DNA of 8,015 bases, taken from positions 1 through 8,015 of the forward strand of contig CABUUD010000087.1 in NCBI GenBank assembly GCA_902494585.1, given 5' to 3'. The DNA comes from an uncultured Collinsella sp. (GTDB taxonomy: Bacteria; Actinomycetota; Coriobacteriia; Coriobacteriales; Coriobacteriaceae). Under the pieces are notes generated by a model. The model was not told the origin of the DNA. It saw only the letters and a list, made by a program, of their open reading frames with translations, and searched no databases. Each line of letters opens with the position of its first letter. Position 1 is the stretch's first letter. A program made the translations under genes and the position numbers. This document shows, piece after piece, positions 1-6,273 of this stretch.

Positions 1-396
1 GACCCGGACCGGCCGTCCATACCCTGCATTTCGCGGAATGTGCGAGTCGTCTACCTGCGGTTTTGATTTTACCGATTGCGCTATGCTCGGGGGTTCCCGG
101 CCTGGCCCCGTAAACCGGCATGGTTTTGGAATCGTCGGGTGTGCGGGGGCGCGGTTGGCCCCGATAACGGGCCCGGCGCCGGCGGGACAGCCGTTGGGCG
201 GATGGCGGCCCGCGCCGCGGATGCGAGAAACGGCGGTCCGCGGGATTCGAGATGTCCCGAGGGCGCCGGAGAGGAGGGCGGCGGCCACGCCGTCGCCCGC
301 GGGGCGCGCCCCGCGGGCGGATAAGGGCATCGCGGGGTCTCGCGGCCCGTTCCCACACCTGCGTCCGCGGCCTGGCTGCGCCCCCGCACCGCCGCC
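1..396. other. GC-rich stretch with no supported gene
   Basis: No open frame here looks like a protein. The longest + frame (ATG at 38, running through the tRNA promoter into the tRNA) is rich in Pro, Arg, Ala and Gly, as expected from translating non-coding GC-rich DNA, and it has no ribosome binding site or recognisable domain. The frame entering at base 1 stops at 64-66 and the one entering at base 3 stops at 110-112, and neither looks like a protein C-terminus. I looked for conserved cores of RNase P RNA, tmRNA and SRP RNA and found none. The stretch is rich in short inverted repeats: ggccc/gggcc (157-161 with 169-173), a 10-bp palindrome at 173-182, cggga/tcccg (241-245 with 255-259), and the large palindrome at 294-319. 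It may be a leader, a terminator region or an unrecognised structured RNA. Confidence 0.6.
294..319. repeat. Perfect 26-bp GC-only palindrome
   Basis: The 13-base half-site CGCCCGCGGGGCG (294-306) is followed directly by its exact reverse complement (307-319). All 26 bases are G or C. On either strand the transcript could fold into a hairpin of about 11 bp with a 4-base tip. No T-run follows on the + strand (GATAAGG), so it is not a classical intrinsic terminator. It could be a U-less terminator, a dimeric protein-binding site, or a by-product of extreme base composition. Function unknown. Confidence 0.75.
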
Positions 397-399
397 CGC

Positions 400-450
400 A
401 AAATATTTTCCGAAATTGTCCTTGCATCGCCGTCCGAGTTCCCGTATAGT
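400..450 (+). promoter_or_regulatory. tRNA promoter with UP-like element
   Basis: The -10 is TATAGT (445-450, five of six consensus bases) and the -35 is TTGCAT (422-427, matching the strongest TTG part of TTGACA), with an exact 17-bp spacer. Just upstream lies an AT island in otherwise GC-rich DNA: AAAATATTTT (400-409), then CCG, then AAA (413-415). This arrangement is close to the UP element consensus AAAWWTWTTTTnnnAAA, one base shorter, and lies at about -57 to -42 relative to a start near 457. UP elements bind the RNA polymerase alpha C-terminal domain and are typical of rRNA and tRNA promoters. The predicted 5' leader before the mature tRNA at 463 is only a few bases. Confidence 0.75.
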
Positions 451-462
451 ACTTCTTCGCAC

Positions 463-535
463 GGGGGCGTAGCTCAGCTGGGAGAGCGCTTGACTGGCAG
501 TCAAGAGGTCAGGGGTTCGATCCCCCTCGTCTCCA
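463..535 (+). tRNA. tRNA-Ala, anticodon GGC
   Basis: A complete 73-base cloverleaf up to the discriminator base. The acceptor stem GGGGGCG (463-469) pairs with CGTCTCC (528-534) and includes the G3:U70 wobble pair, the classic identity element for alanyl-tRNA synthetase. The D-arm begins AGCTCAGCTGGGAGAGC. The anticodon stem CTTGA/TCAAG (489-493 with 501-505) encloses the loop CTGGCAG, placing the GGC anticodon at 496-498, which reads GCC and GCU. The T-arm AGGGG/CCCCT (511-515 with 523-527) encloses TTCGATC. The discriminator is A535. The following bases are CCC, so the CCA end is not encoded and must be added by a nucleotidyltransferase. The gene has its own promoter and terminator, so it is a single-gene unit. 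Confidence 0.97.
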
Positions 536-551
536 CCCGAGCATTGAATGA

Positions 552-579
552 GGCTCCAACGCAAGTTGGGGCCTTTTTT
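552..579 (+). terminator. Intrinsic terminator of the tRNA gene
   Basis: A 9-bp stem, GGCTCCAAC (552-560) with GTTGGGGCC (565-573), closed by a GCAA (GNRA) tetraloop and containing one U:G pair, is followed by six T (574-579). It starts 16 bases after the tRNA discriminator, so it most likely ends the tRNA transcript. It also lies only 31 bases upstream of the ABC-F start codon, so any read-through would enter that gene. Confidence 0.93.
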
Positions 580-610
580 CATATAGGCACACAAGGTCAA
601 AGGCGGCACC

Positions 611-2647
611 ATGATCCTCCTGGTCGACAAGATCGAAAAAAGCTTCGGCGCGCGCGTCCTCTTTAGTGGCGCGTCCTTCCAGATCAACCCCGGCGAGCGT
701 TTTGCGCTCGTGGGACCCAACGGCGCCGGCAAAACCACCATGCTCAAGATCATCATGGGCATCGACAGCCCCGACGCCGGCCAGATCCAGTACGCCAAGG
801 ACTGCCAGGTGGGCTACCTAGAGCAGGAAACCAACTTGGAGCAAAAGGACACCACCATCCTTGCCGAGGTCATGGCAGCCGCCAAGGAAATCCGCCGCAT
901 GGGCGAGCGCGCCAACGAGCTGCAGGCCCAGATCACCGAGCTCTCCGAGCAGGGCAAGGACGTCGATGCGCTCCTTAACGAGTACGGCCAGGTCCAGGAC
1001 CGCTTTGAGCATCTGGGCGGTTACGAGCTCGAGAGCAACGCCCGCAAGATCCTGTCCGGCCTGGGCTTTAAGGTCACCGACTTTGAACGCCCATGCTCCG
1101 AGTTCTCGGGCGGCTGGCAGATGCGCATCGCGCTGGCCAAGCTCTTCCTGCGCCACCCCGACTTGCTGCTGCTGGACGAGCCCACCAACCACTTGGACCT
1201 CGAAAGCGTCCAGTGGCTGCGCGGCTTTATCGCCAACTACGACGGCGCCGTGCTCATCGTCAGCCACGACCGCGCCTTCATGGACGCCTGCGTCGACCAC
1301 GTCGCCGCGCTCGAAAACCGCCGCGTGACCACCTACACCGGCAACTACAGCAGCTACCTCAAGCAGCGTGAGGACAACCTGGAGCAGATGCGCGCCAAGC
1401 GTGCCGCGCAGGAGCGCGACATCGCCCACATGCAGGTCTTCGTTGACAAGTTCCGCTACAAGCCCACCAAGGCCGCCCAGGCGCAGGAGCGCATCCGCAA
1501 GATCGAGCAAATCAAAAAGGAGCTCGTCATCCTGCCCGAGGGCCACAAGCTCATCGACTTTAAGTTCCCCGACCCGCCGCGCTCCGGCGATATGGTCGTG
1601 AGCCTGGAGGGCGTCTCCAAGTCCTACGGCGACAAGCACATCTACAGCGACATCGACCTCAAACTCTACCGCGGCGAGCACGTGGCGCTTGTCGGCCCCA
1701 ACGGCGCCGGCAAGTCCACCCTCATGAAGATCCTCGCCGGCCTGGAGCCGCCCACTTCCGGCACGCGCGACCTGGGTACCAACGTGGGCATCGCCTACTA
1801 TGCCCAGCATGCGCTCGAGGGCATGACCGAGTCCAACACCGTCTTGCAAGAGATCGACACCGTCACGCCCAAGTGGACCGTGCCGCAGCAGCGCAGCCTG
1901 CTGGGCGCCTTCTTGTTTAGCGACAACGATTCCATCGAAAAGCAGGTCCGCGTACTCTCCGGCGGCGAAAAGGCGCGTTTGGCCTTGGCCAAGATGCTCG
2001 TGGCCCCCGAGGCGCTCCTGTGCCTGGACGAGCCTACCAACCACCTGGATATCGACTCGGTGGACATGCTCGAAAACGCCCTGCAAAACTTCCCCGGCAC
2101 CATTGTGCTGATCAGCCACGACGAGCACCTGGTGCGCGCCGTGGCGAACCGCGTGATCGACATCCGCGACGGCAAGGTCACGGTCTACGACGGCGACTAC
2201 GACTACTACCTCTTCAAGCGCGAGGACCTCGCTGCCCGCGCCGCCGCCGAGACGGCAGGGGAGAGCGCACCGGAGGCAAGCAGGAGCACTAAGCCCGCCA
2301 ACGCCGCCCAGGCCAGCAGCCCAGCCGCGGCTCCCAAGCCTGCCGAGGGCAAAAAGACCAAGGAGCAAAAGCGCGCCGAGGCCCAGGCTCGCGCCGCGCT
2401 CAACAAAAAGCTCAAGGGCGTGCGCAACCAGCTCAAAAAGATCGAGGCAGAGCTGGACAAAAAGCGTGCCCGCTATGACGAGCTTATGGAATTGATGGCA
2501 AGCGAAGAGCTTTATGCCGATCAGGACAAGTTCAACGCCGCGCTGGGGGAATATAACGGCCTTAAGCAAGAGCTGCCCAAGCTCGAGGACGAATGGCTCG
2601 AGCTTTCAACCCAGATCGAAGAGGAGACCGCGCGTGAACTCTCGTAA
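611..2647 (+). CDS. ABC-F family ATPase (ribosome-associated)
   Basis: A 678-residue cytosolic protein with two ABC ATPase domains and no membrane segments, the ABC-F plan. These proteins bind the ribosomal E site and act on the P-site tRNA in translation, not in transport. ABC1: Walker A GPNGAGKT (35-42), signature FSGGWQ (165-170), Walker B plus catalytic Glu LLLLDEPTNHLD (185-196, E190), switch H219. The linker (about 245-320) carries FRYKPTKAAQAQERIRKIE, the basic segment typical of the ABC-F tRNA-interaction motif. ABC2: Walker A GPNGAGKST (362-370), LSGGE (449-453), D473-E474, H503. After an Ala/Pro-rich spacer (about 545-580), a Lys/Glu-rich C-terminal coiled coil (582-678) resembles those of Uup/YdiF/YheS-type members. 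The ATG has AAAGG (599-603) 7 bases upstream. Both ATPase sites look intact. The exact subfamily, housekeeping or antibiotic resistance, cannot be settled by eye; I favour housekeeping. Confidence 0.93.
   Translation: MILLVDKIEKSFGARVLFSGASFQINPGERFALVGPNGAGKTTMLKIIMGIDSPDAGQIQYAKDCQVGYLEQETNLEQKDTTILAEVMAAAKEIRRMGERANELQAQITELSEQGKDVDALLNEYGQVQDRFEHLGGYELESNARKILSGLGFKVTDFERPCSEFSGGWQMRIALAKLFLRHPDLLLLDEPTNHLDLESVQWLRGFIANYDGAVLIVSHDRAFMDACVDHVAALENRRVTTYTGNYSSYLKQREDNLEQMRAKRAAQERDIAHMQVFVDKFRYKPTKAAQAQERIRKIEQIKKELVILPEGHKLIDFKFPDPPRSGDMVVSLEGVSKSYGDKHIYSDIDLKLYRGEHVALVGPNGAGKSTLMKILAGLEPPTSGTRDLGTNVGIAYYAQHALEGMTESNTVLQEIDTVTPKWTVPQQRSLLGAFLFSDNDSIEKQVRVLSGGEKARLALAKMLVAPEALLCLDEPTNHLDIDSVDMLENALQNFPGTIVLISHDEHLVRAVANRVIDIRDGKVTVYDGDYDYYLFKREDLAARAAAETAGESAPEASRSTKPANAAQASSPAAAPKPAEGKKTKEQKRAEAQARAALNKKLKGVRNQLKKIEAELDKKRARYDELMELMASEELYADQDKFNAALGEYNGLKQELPKLEDEWLELSTQIEEETARELS
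2621..2626 (+). promoter_or_regulatory. RBS fixing a GTG start inside the ABC-F gene
   Basis: GAGGAG lies inside the last codons of the ABC-F gene, 7 bases before a GTG at 2634. This ideal spacing favours the GTG over the in-frame GTG at 2658 and ATG at 2664, which have no comparable purine-rich sequence at the right distance. Confidence 0.7.
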
Positions 2648-2930
2648 AGCCGCTGCCGTGGCGATGAGCATCATCGCCATCGCCTGTCGCATCTGCGGCA
2701 TCTTTATGAGCGCGATGACCGTGCTGCTGTGCTTTAGCGGCCTGACCGCCAAGCTGCAGATCGTCGGCTTTGTCGTCGAGCTTTCTCGCGCGCTGCCGGG
2801 TGCCATCGCCGGCTACGGCGTCATCACATCGCCTTTTGGCGGCGTGTTCCGTCTGGATTACGCCATCGTCGCCGTCATCCTGTTTGTGGCCGACTACCTG
2901 CTCACGCGCGCCTCGCGCCACGTCCGCTAG
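2634..2930 (+). CDS. Small hypothetical membrane protein
   Basis: I do not recognise a family for this 98-residue protein. The basic N-terminus (NSRK) is followed by a long hydrophobic stretch (about 7-36, including IIAIACRICGIF), a moderately hydrophobic middle (about 41-65, with a PGAIAGYG turn-like segment) and a second clear membrane helix (about 75-91, YAIVAVILFVADYLL). It ends in a basic tail, TRASRHVR. The likely topology is two or three membrane segments; the positive-inside rule favours cytosolic termini. The GTG start is chosen for its well-placed GAGGAG; ATG 2664 is the main alternative and would shorten the protein by 10 residues. It overlaps the ABC-F gene by 14 bp and ends 9 bp before the site-2 protease gene, so translational coupling on both sides is likely. 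A role as partner or substrate of that protease is only suggested by position. Third-position GC bias matches the neighbours, so it looks like a real resident gene. Confidence 0.8.
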   Translation: MNSRKAAAVAMSIIAIACRICGIFMSAMTVLLCFSGLTAKLQIVGFVVELSRALPGAIAGYGVITSPFGGVFRLDYAIVAVILFVADYLLTRASRHVR

Positions 2931-2939
2931 AGGAGCAAC

Positions 2940-3623
2940 ATGTCCAGCAGCTACCTCATGAATCTGTTTGCCAGCGCCGTTGCCGTCATCGTGGGCATCG
3001 TGATCCATGAGAGCGCGCACGCCGCTGCGGCCTGGGCGCTCGGCGACAAGACGGCCCGTTCGCGCGGTCGCGTTTCGCTCAACCCGCTCAACCATATCGA
3101 CCCGTTCGGCACCATTCTCCTGCCGCTGCTGATGCTCGCCGCCGGCGGCCCGGTGTTTGCCTTTGCCAAGCCCGTGCCCGTCTACCTCAATAACCTCAAG
3201 CACCCCAAACGCGACGAGGTCCTGGTGAGCGCGGCTGGCCCCGCATCGAACATCGCGCTCGCGTGTCTCGCAGCCGCCCTCATGCACGCGGCATACGGCA
3301 ACCTCTACAACAGCATGTCGTTTGCCGTGGCCTCCCAAATCATGAACTTCGGCGCCACCTTTATCGTGGTCAACCTGTCGCTCGCGTTCTTTAATCTCAT
3401 CCCGATCCCGCCGCTTGACGGCTCGTCGATCATCGTCCCGTTCCTTAAAGGCAAGGCGCTCGCCAACTACTATCGTCTGCAGCAATACGCCATGCCCATC
3501 CTCATCCTGGTGCTGTACCTGCTGCCTATGTGGACCGGCATCGACGTGATCGGGCGCTATTTCGACGTTACCGTGTATCCGCTGGCCGAGTGGCTGCTCA
3601 ACTTCGCAATCGCCGGCATCTAG
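2940..3623 (+). CDS. Site-2 protease family M50 metalloprotease
   Basis: A 227-residue polytopic membrane protein of the minimal site-2 protease type, which cuts substrates within or near the membrane using zinc. The zinc-binding motif HESAH (HExxH, H23-E24-H27) sits in the first membrane helix (about 9-32). The conserved family segment RGRVSLNPLNHIDPFGT (42-58) follows, then a helix at 58-74, AGPASN (99-104) at the start of the next helix, and NLIPIPPLDG (152-161), in which D160 is the expected third zinc ligand. A last hydrophobic helix is at about 184-197. There is no PDZ domain, so it resembles the short YwhC-like group, not full-length RseP. The ATG has AGGAG (2931-2935) directly after the previous stop with a short 4-base spacing. 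The substrate is not known. All catalytic residues are present, so it should be active. Confidence 0.93.
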   Translation: MSSSYLMNLFASAVAVIVGIVIHESAHAAAAWALGDKTARSRGRVSLNPLNHIDPFGTILLPLLMLAAGGPVFAFAKPVPVYLNNLKHPKRDEVLVSAAGPASNIALACLAAALMHAAYGNLYNSMSFAVASQIMNFGATFIVVNLSLAFFNLIPIPPLDGSSIIVPFLKGKALANYYRLQQYAMPILILVLYLLPMWTGIDVIGRYFDVTVYPLAEWLLNFAIAGI

Positions 3624-3631
3624 GGTAAACT
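3603..3631 (+). promoter_or_regulatory. Weak promoter candidate before scpA
   Basis: TTCGCA (3603-3608) and TAAACT (3626-3631) are separated by 17 bp, with about four of six consensus matches in each box. The -35 would lie inside the last codons of the protease gene and transcription would start near 3638, just before the hairpin pair. It is the only reasonable candidate I see in the gap that separates the two gene groups. Degenerate boxes occur by chance, so this is tentative. Confidence 0.3.
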
Positions 3632-3638
3632 TACTGTT

Positions 3639-3689
3639 CGACCGTGCAAAACGGTCGCAACATGCACCCAAACCGCGCCGCGAAGGCGC
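3639..3689 (+). promoter_or_regulatory. Two tandem small hairpins in the scpA leader
   Basis: Hairpin 1 has a 7-bp stem, CGACCGT (3639-3645) with ACGGTCG (3651-3657), and the loop GCAAA. Hairpin 2 has a 5-bp stem, GCGCC (3675-3679) with GGCGC (3685-3689), and the loop GCGAA. Neither is followed by a T-run, so they are not ordinary terminators. Hairpin 2 ends 4 bases before the strong AAAGGAGGT at 3694-3702 but does not cover it. They could shield the 5' end of the scpA message, stabilise the 3' end of the protease message, or be incidental. Confidence 0.45.
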
Positions 3690-3707
3690 CGTCAAAGGAG
3701 GTCGAAG

Positions 3708-4517
3708 ATGTCGTATCGCGTGTCGACGCAGGTCTACAGCGGACCGTTCGACCTGCTGCTGCAGCTGGTAACCCGCCAAAAAGTTGATATCGGCGCCATC
3801 TCGATCAGCGAGGTGGCCGAGCAATACCTTGCCGAGGCCGAGCGCATCGAGGCGCTGGACCTGGACGTGGCGAGCGACTTTTTGCTGGTCGCGGCAACCC
3901 TTTTGGATATCAAGGCCGCCTCGCTGGTGCCCCAAGAAGCCCCGCGCAAGACAGACGACGATGACGAGGACGATGAAGACCTCGAGGAGCTCAGTGCGCT
4001 TGACGGCGACGCCCTGCGCGAGGTCCTGATTCAGCGCTTGATCGCCTACAAGCAGTTTAAGGGCGCGGCGGCAGCCCTTGGCGCGCGTATGCAGGCCGAG
4101 AGCCGCATGCATCCGCGCGTGGCCGGCCCCGACCCCGAGTTTCTGGGCCTTATGCCCGACTACCTGGCCGGCATTACCCTGCGCGGTCTCGCCGTCATCT
4201 GCGCCGACCTTGACGGTAAGCGCCAGACCTTCCTGCTGGAGGCCGAGCACGTGGCACCGCATCGCGTGCCGCTCGACCTGACGGTGGCCTCGGTCGACCG
4301 CTTTACCATGGCGCACCAAACCTGCACCTTCCGCGAGCTGCTGGACGGCGACGCCACCACCGAGCAGCTCGTCGTCACCTTCCTGGCCATGCTCGAGCTC
4401 GCCAAGCGCGGCTCGCTCACGCTGAGCCAGGACGAGATCTTCAGAACCATTCAAATCAACCGCGTCGAGGGCGCCGAGGCGTACGTGCCCGGCGAGGGCC
4501 CCGAGCTCACCGAATAG
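3708..4517 (+). CDS. scpA: Segregation and condensation protein A
   Basis: A 269-residue kleisin. ScpA bridges the head domains of the SMC dimer and binds ScpB, forming the bacterial condensin that compacts and separates newly replicated origins. The N-terminal signature GPFDLLLQLVTRQKVDIGAI (12-31) is followed by ISEVAEQYL and the helix DLDVASDFLLVAATLLDIKA (51-70), which is the part that contacts the SMC neck. A central acidic linker (DDDDEDDEDLEE, 83-94) precedes the variable middle. The C-terminal winged helix (about 218-250, LVVTFLAMLELAKRGSLTLS) binds the SMC cap. Length is close to the usual 240-270. AAAGGAGGT (3694-3702) with 5-base spacing strongly supports the ATG. It is followed by scpB after 12 bases. 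An 84-bp gap separates it from the protease gene, so it is probably the first gene of its operon. No smc or parB is in the window. Confidence 0.96.
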   Translation: MSYRVSTQVYSGPFDLLLQLVTRQKVDIGAISISEVAEQYLAEAERIEALDLDVASDFLLVAATLLDIKAASLVPQEAPRKTDDDDEDDEDLEELSALDGDALREVLIQRLIAYKQFKGAAAALGARMQAESRMHPRVAGPDPEFLGLMPDYLAGITLRGLAVICADLDGKRQTFLLEAEHVAPHRVPLDLTVASVDRFTMAHQTCTFRELLDGDATTEQLVVTFLAMLELAKRGSLTLSQDEIFRTIQINRVEGAEAYVPGEGPELTE

Positions 4518-4529
4518 GAGCGACCAACC

Positions 4530-5249
4530 ATGTCAACCCTTTCCACGCTGGAGGCAAACAGCCTCAAAGGCGCCCTAGAGGCGCTGCTACTGGTGTCGAG
4601 CGACCCCGTCAGCGCACCCGCGCTGGCAGGTGCGCTGGATATCGCCCCGGGCGAGTGCGCGTCGCTGTTGGCCGAACTCAAGGTTGAGTACGAAGAGGCC
4701 AACCGCGGCTTTCAGCTGCGCGAGGTCGCCGGTGGCTGGCGCCTGTTTACGCACCCCGCCTACCACGACGTGGTCGAGGCCTATGTGCTGAGCTGGGACA
4801 CGCAAAAGCTGTCGCAGGCGGCACTCGAGACCCTGGCCGTCATCGCCTACCACCAGCCCGTCACACGCGAGGTGGTCAAGGGCATCCGCGGCGTCAACTC
4901 CGATGGCGTCATCGCGTCGCTCGTGGATAAGGGCCTGGTGCGCGAGCTCGGCCGCGACCCCGAGCGCGGTCAGGCCATCATCTATGGCACGACCAACGCC
5001 TTCTTGGAAAAGTTCGGCCTGCGCTCCACTCGCGACCTGCCCGATCTGGAGCAGTTTGCCCCCGACGAGCAGTCGCGCCAGTTTATCCGCGAGCGTCTGA
5101 GTGGTCGCAGCATTCAGTCCACGCTTGAGGAGCAGGCCGAGGACCTGGACGAAGAGCGCGAACTGATCGATACCGATGTTGAGGACACCGGTGGCGAAGA
5201 GCTTCTGCCCACAGGTGTTACCTCGGAGGATTTGCATGACGAGGACTAA
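4530..5249 (+). CDS. scpB: Segregation and condensation protein B
   Basis: A 239-residue partner of ScpA; dimeric ScpB (a kite protein) binds the kleisin and modulates the SMC ATPase cycle. The first winged helix spans about 11-85 (LKGALEALLLVSSDPVSAPALA). The second begins with the hallmark LSQAALETLAVIAYHQPVTR (94-113) and continues through IRGVNSDGVIASLVDKGLV, GRDPERGQAIIYGTT and FLEKFGLRSTRDLPDL (159-173). The remaining tail (about 175-239) is acidic and predicted to be disordered; it is longer than in many homologues of about 190-200 residues. The ATG has AGGAG (4516-4520), overlapping the scpA stop, with 9-base spacing. Its end overlaps rluB by 14 bp. Confidence 0.96.
   Translation: MSTLSTLEANSLKGALEALLLVSSDPVSAPALAGALDIAPGECASLLAELKVEYEEANRGFQLREVAGGWRLFTHPAYHDVVEAYVLSWDTQKLSQAALETLAVIAYHQPVTREVVKGIRGVNSDGVIASLVDKGLVRELGRDPERGQAIIYGTTNAFLEKFGLRSTRDLPDLEQFAPDEQSRQFIRERLSGRSIQSTLEEQAEDLDEERELIDTDVEDTGGEELLPTGVTSEDLHDED
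5225..5230 (+). promoter_or_regulatory. RBS fixing the rluB start
   Basis: GGAGGA lies 5 bases before the ATG at 5236. It favours this start over the in-frame ATG at 5176, which lacks a good ribosome binding site and would add 20 residues (beginning MLRTPVAKS) that look like out-of-frame scpB. Confidence 0.8.
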
Positions 5250-6207
5250 CGAAGCAGGGGAGACGCGCACCGCAAGTGCCACGGGCGCCACCACGCCCGC
5301 AGGCGGCGCCCAGCCCGTCTACCCGCACACCATGCGCCTGCAGCGCTTTTTGGCGCGCGCGGGCGTGGCGAGCCGTCGCGGCTCGGAGGATCTGATGACC
5401 GCCGGCCGCGTGACCGTCAACGGCCAGGTAGCAACCGAGCTAGGCACCAAGGTCGACGTCGACCGCGACCATATCGAGGTCGACGGCATGCCCGTCAAGC
5501 TCAACCAGGGCGCCGTGTACCTGATGCTCTACAAGCCGACCGGCTACCTCACCACCATGAGCGATCCGCAGGAGCGCCCTTGCGTGGCCGACCTGGTCCC
5601 GCGCAACCGTTTTCCGGGACTCTTCCCGGTGGGCCGTCTGGACCGCGACACCACGGGCCTTTTGCTCTTTACCACCGACGGCGACCTGTCGCAGGACCTG
5701 CTACACCCCAGCAAGCACGTCTACAAGACCTACCAGGCGCTCGTGGACGGCCAGCTGTCCAACCGCGATCTTGCGCCGCTACGTCGCGGCATCGAGCTCG
5801 ACGACGGCCTGTGCCAGCCGGCGATCTGCCGCGTCATCAGCGCGCGCGAGGCCGAGGCCGTGGCTCCGCAAGGCGTCAAGCCCGGCACCACCGCCGTCGA
5901 AGTCATCATCCGAGAGGGCCGCAAGAACCAGGTCAAGCGCATGCTGAGCAAGATTCACCACCCGGTGATCCGCCTGCACCGCTGCAACTTTGCCGGTCTG
6001 GAGCTCAAGGACGTAGCCAAGGGTTCGTGGCGCGAGCTCACCGACCGCGAGGTACAGATCCTCAAGGCCGGCGGTATCCCGCCCAAGCAGGCCAGCTCCA
6101 AGCGCGGCGCCGCACCGGCGACCAATACCGCGACCCGTACGCGCCATCACGGCAGCCACGGCTCCGCGCCCAAGCGCAACACCTACCGCGAGCGCTACAC
6201 GGGCTAA
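5236..6207 (+). CDS. rluB: 23S rRNA pseudouridine synthase, RsuA/RluB family
   Basis: A 323-residue enzyme that isomerises a uridine to pseudouridine in rRNA. RluB acts on the peptidyl-transferase region of 23S rRNA (U2605 in E. coli). Residues 1-31 form a Thr/Ala/Gly-rich disordered lead. An S4 RNA-binding domain follows (about 33-85: MRLQRFLARAGVASRR, GRVTVNG, DHIEVDG). In the catalytic domain, LMLYKPTGYLTT (96-107) precedes GRLDRDTTGLLLFT (133-146), with D136 as the catalytic aspartate, then HPSKHVYKTYQ and EGRKNQVKRML. The C-terminal 35-40 residues are Lys/Arg/His-rich and could bind RNA. RluB is chosen over RsuA and RluE because of its position directly after scpAB and its length; the family call is firm, the target site inferred. 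The start overlaps the scpB stop by 14 bp, suggesting translational coupling. Confidence 0.9.
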   Translation: MTRTNEAGETRTASATGATTPAGGAQPVYPHTMRLQRFLARAGVASRRGSEDLMTAGRVTVNGQVATELGTKVDVDRDHIEVDGMPVKLNQGAVYLMLYKPTGYLTTMSDPQERPCVADLVPRNRFPGLFPVGRLDRDTTGLLLFTTDGDLSQDLLHPSKHVYKTYQALVDGQLSNRDLAPLRRGIELDDGLCQPAICRVISAREAEAVAPQGVKPGTTAVEVIIREGRKNQVKRMLSKIHHPVIRLHRCNFAGLELKDVAKGSWRELTDREVQILKAGGIPPKQASSKRGAAPATNTATRTRHHGSHGSAPKRNTYRERYTG

Positions 6208-6273
6208 CCATTCCGCCAAGCCCCAGCGCCTGCGTCCCATACCAGCACGTCAACCACCGAAAGGAAGCATTGC

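Noticed and set aside
61..87. Possible promoter TTGATT/TATGCT near the left end
   Set aside because: The spacer is only 13 bp, too short for a sigma-70-type promoter, and no product is evident downstream.
241..259. cggga-TTCGAGA-tcccg resembling a tRNA T-arm
   Set aside because: The loop is 9 bases instead of 7 and there is no matching acceptor, D or anticodon arm.
294..319. The palindrome as a standard intrinsic terminator
   Set aside because: No T-run follows on the + strand, and no gene end is visible nearby.
38..472. + strand open frame of 144 codons left of the tRNA
   Set aside because: It runs through the tRNA promoter into the tRNA gene, has no ribosome binding site, and its Pro/Arg/Ala-rich translation has no coding character.
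518..551. tRNA 3' end as an integration (att) site
   Set aside because: No integrase, no repeated tRNA tail and no foreign-looking genes are present; a terminator and a housekeeping-type gene follow directly.
818..2569. Long open frame on the - strand opposite the ABC-F gene (583 codons)
   Set aside because: It is the mirror of a strongly recognised gene. The translation is low-complexity (Val, Leu, Gly, Ala, His) with no domain, as expected when GC-rich third positions remove stops from an antisense frame.
2562..4454. Long - strand open frame spanning the small protein, protease and scpA (630 codons)
   Set aside because: It crosses three real + strand genes and their gaps, is rich in His, Asp, Arg and Gly, and has no recognisable motif. 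A composition artefact.
5176..5235. Earlier ATG (5176) for rluB
   Set aside because: The extra 20 residues look like out-of-frame scpB, and a well-spaced GGAGGA precedes the ATG at 5236.
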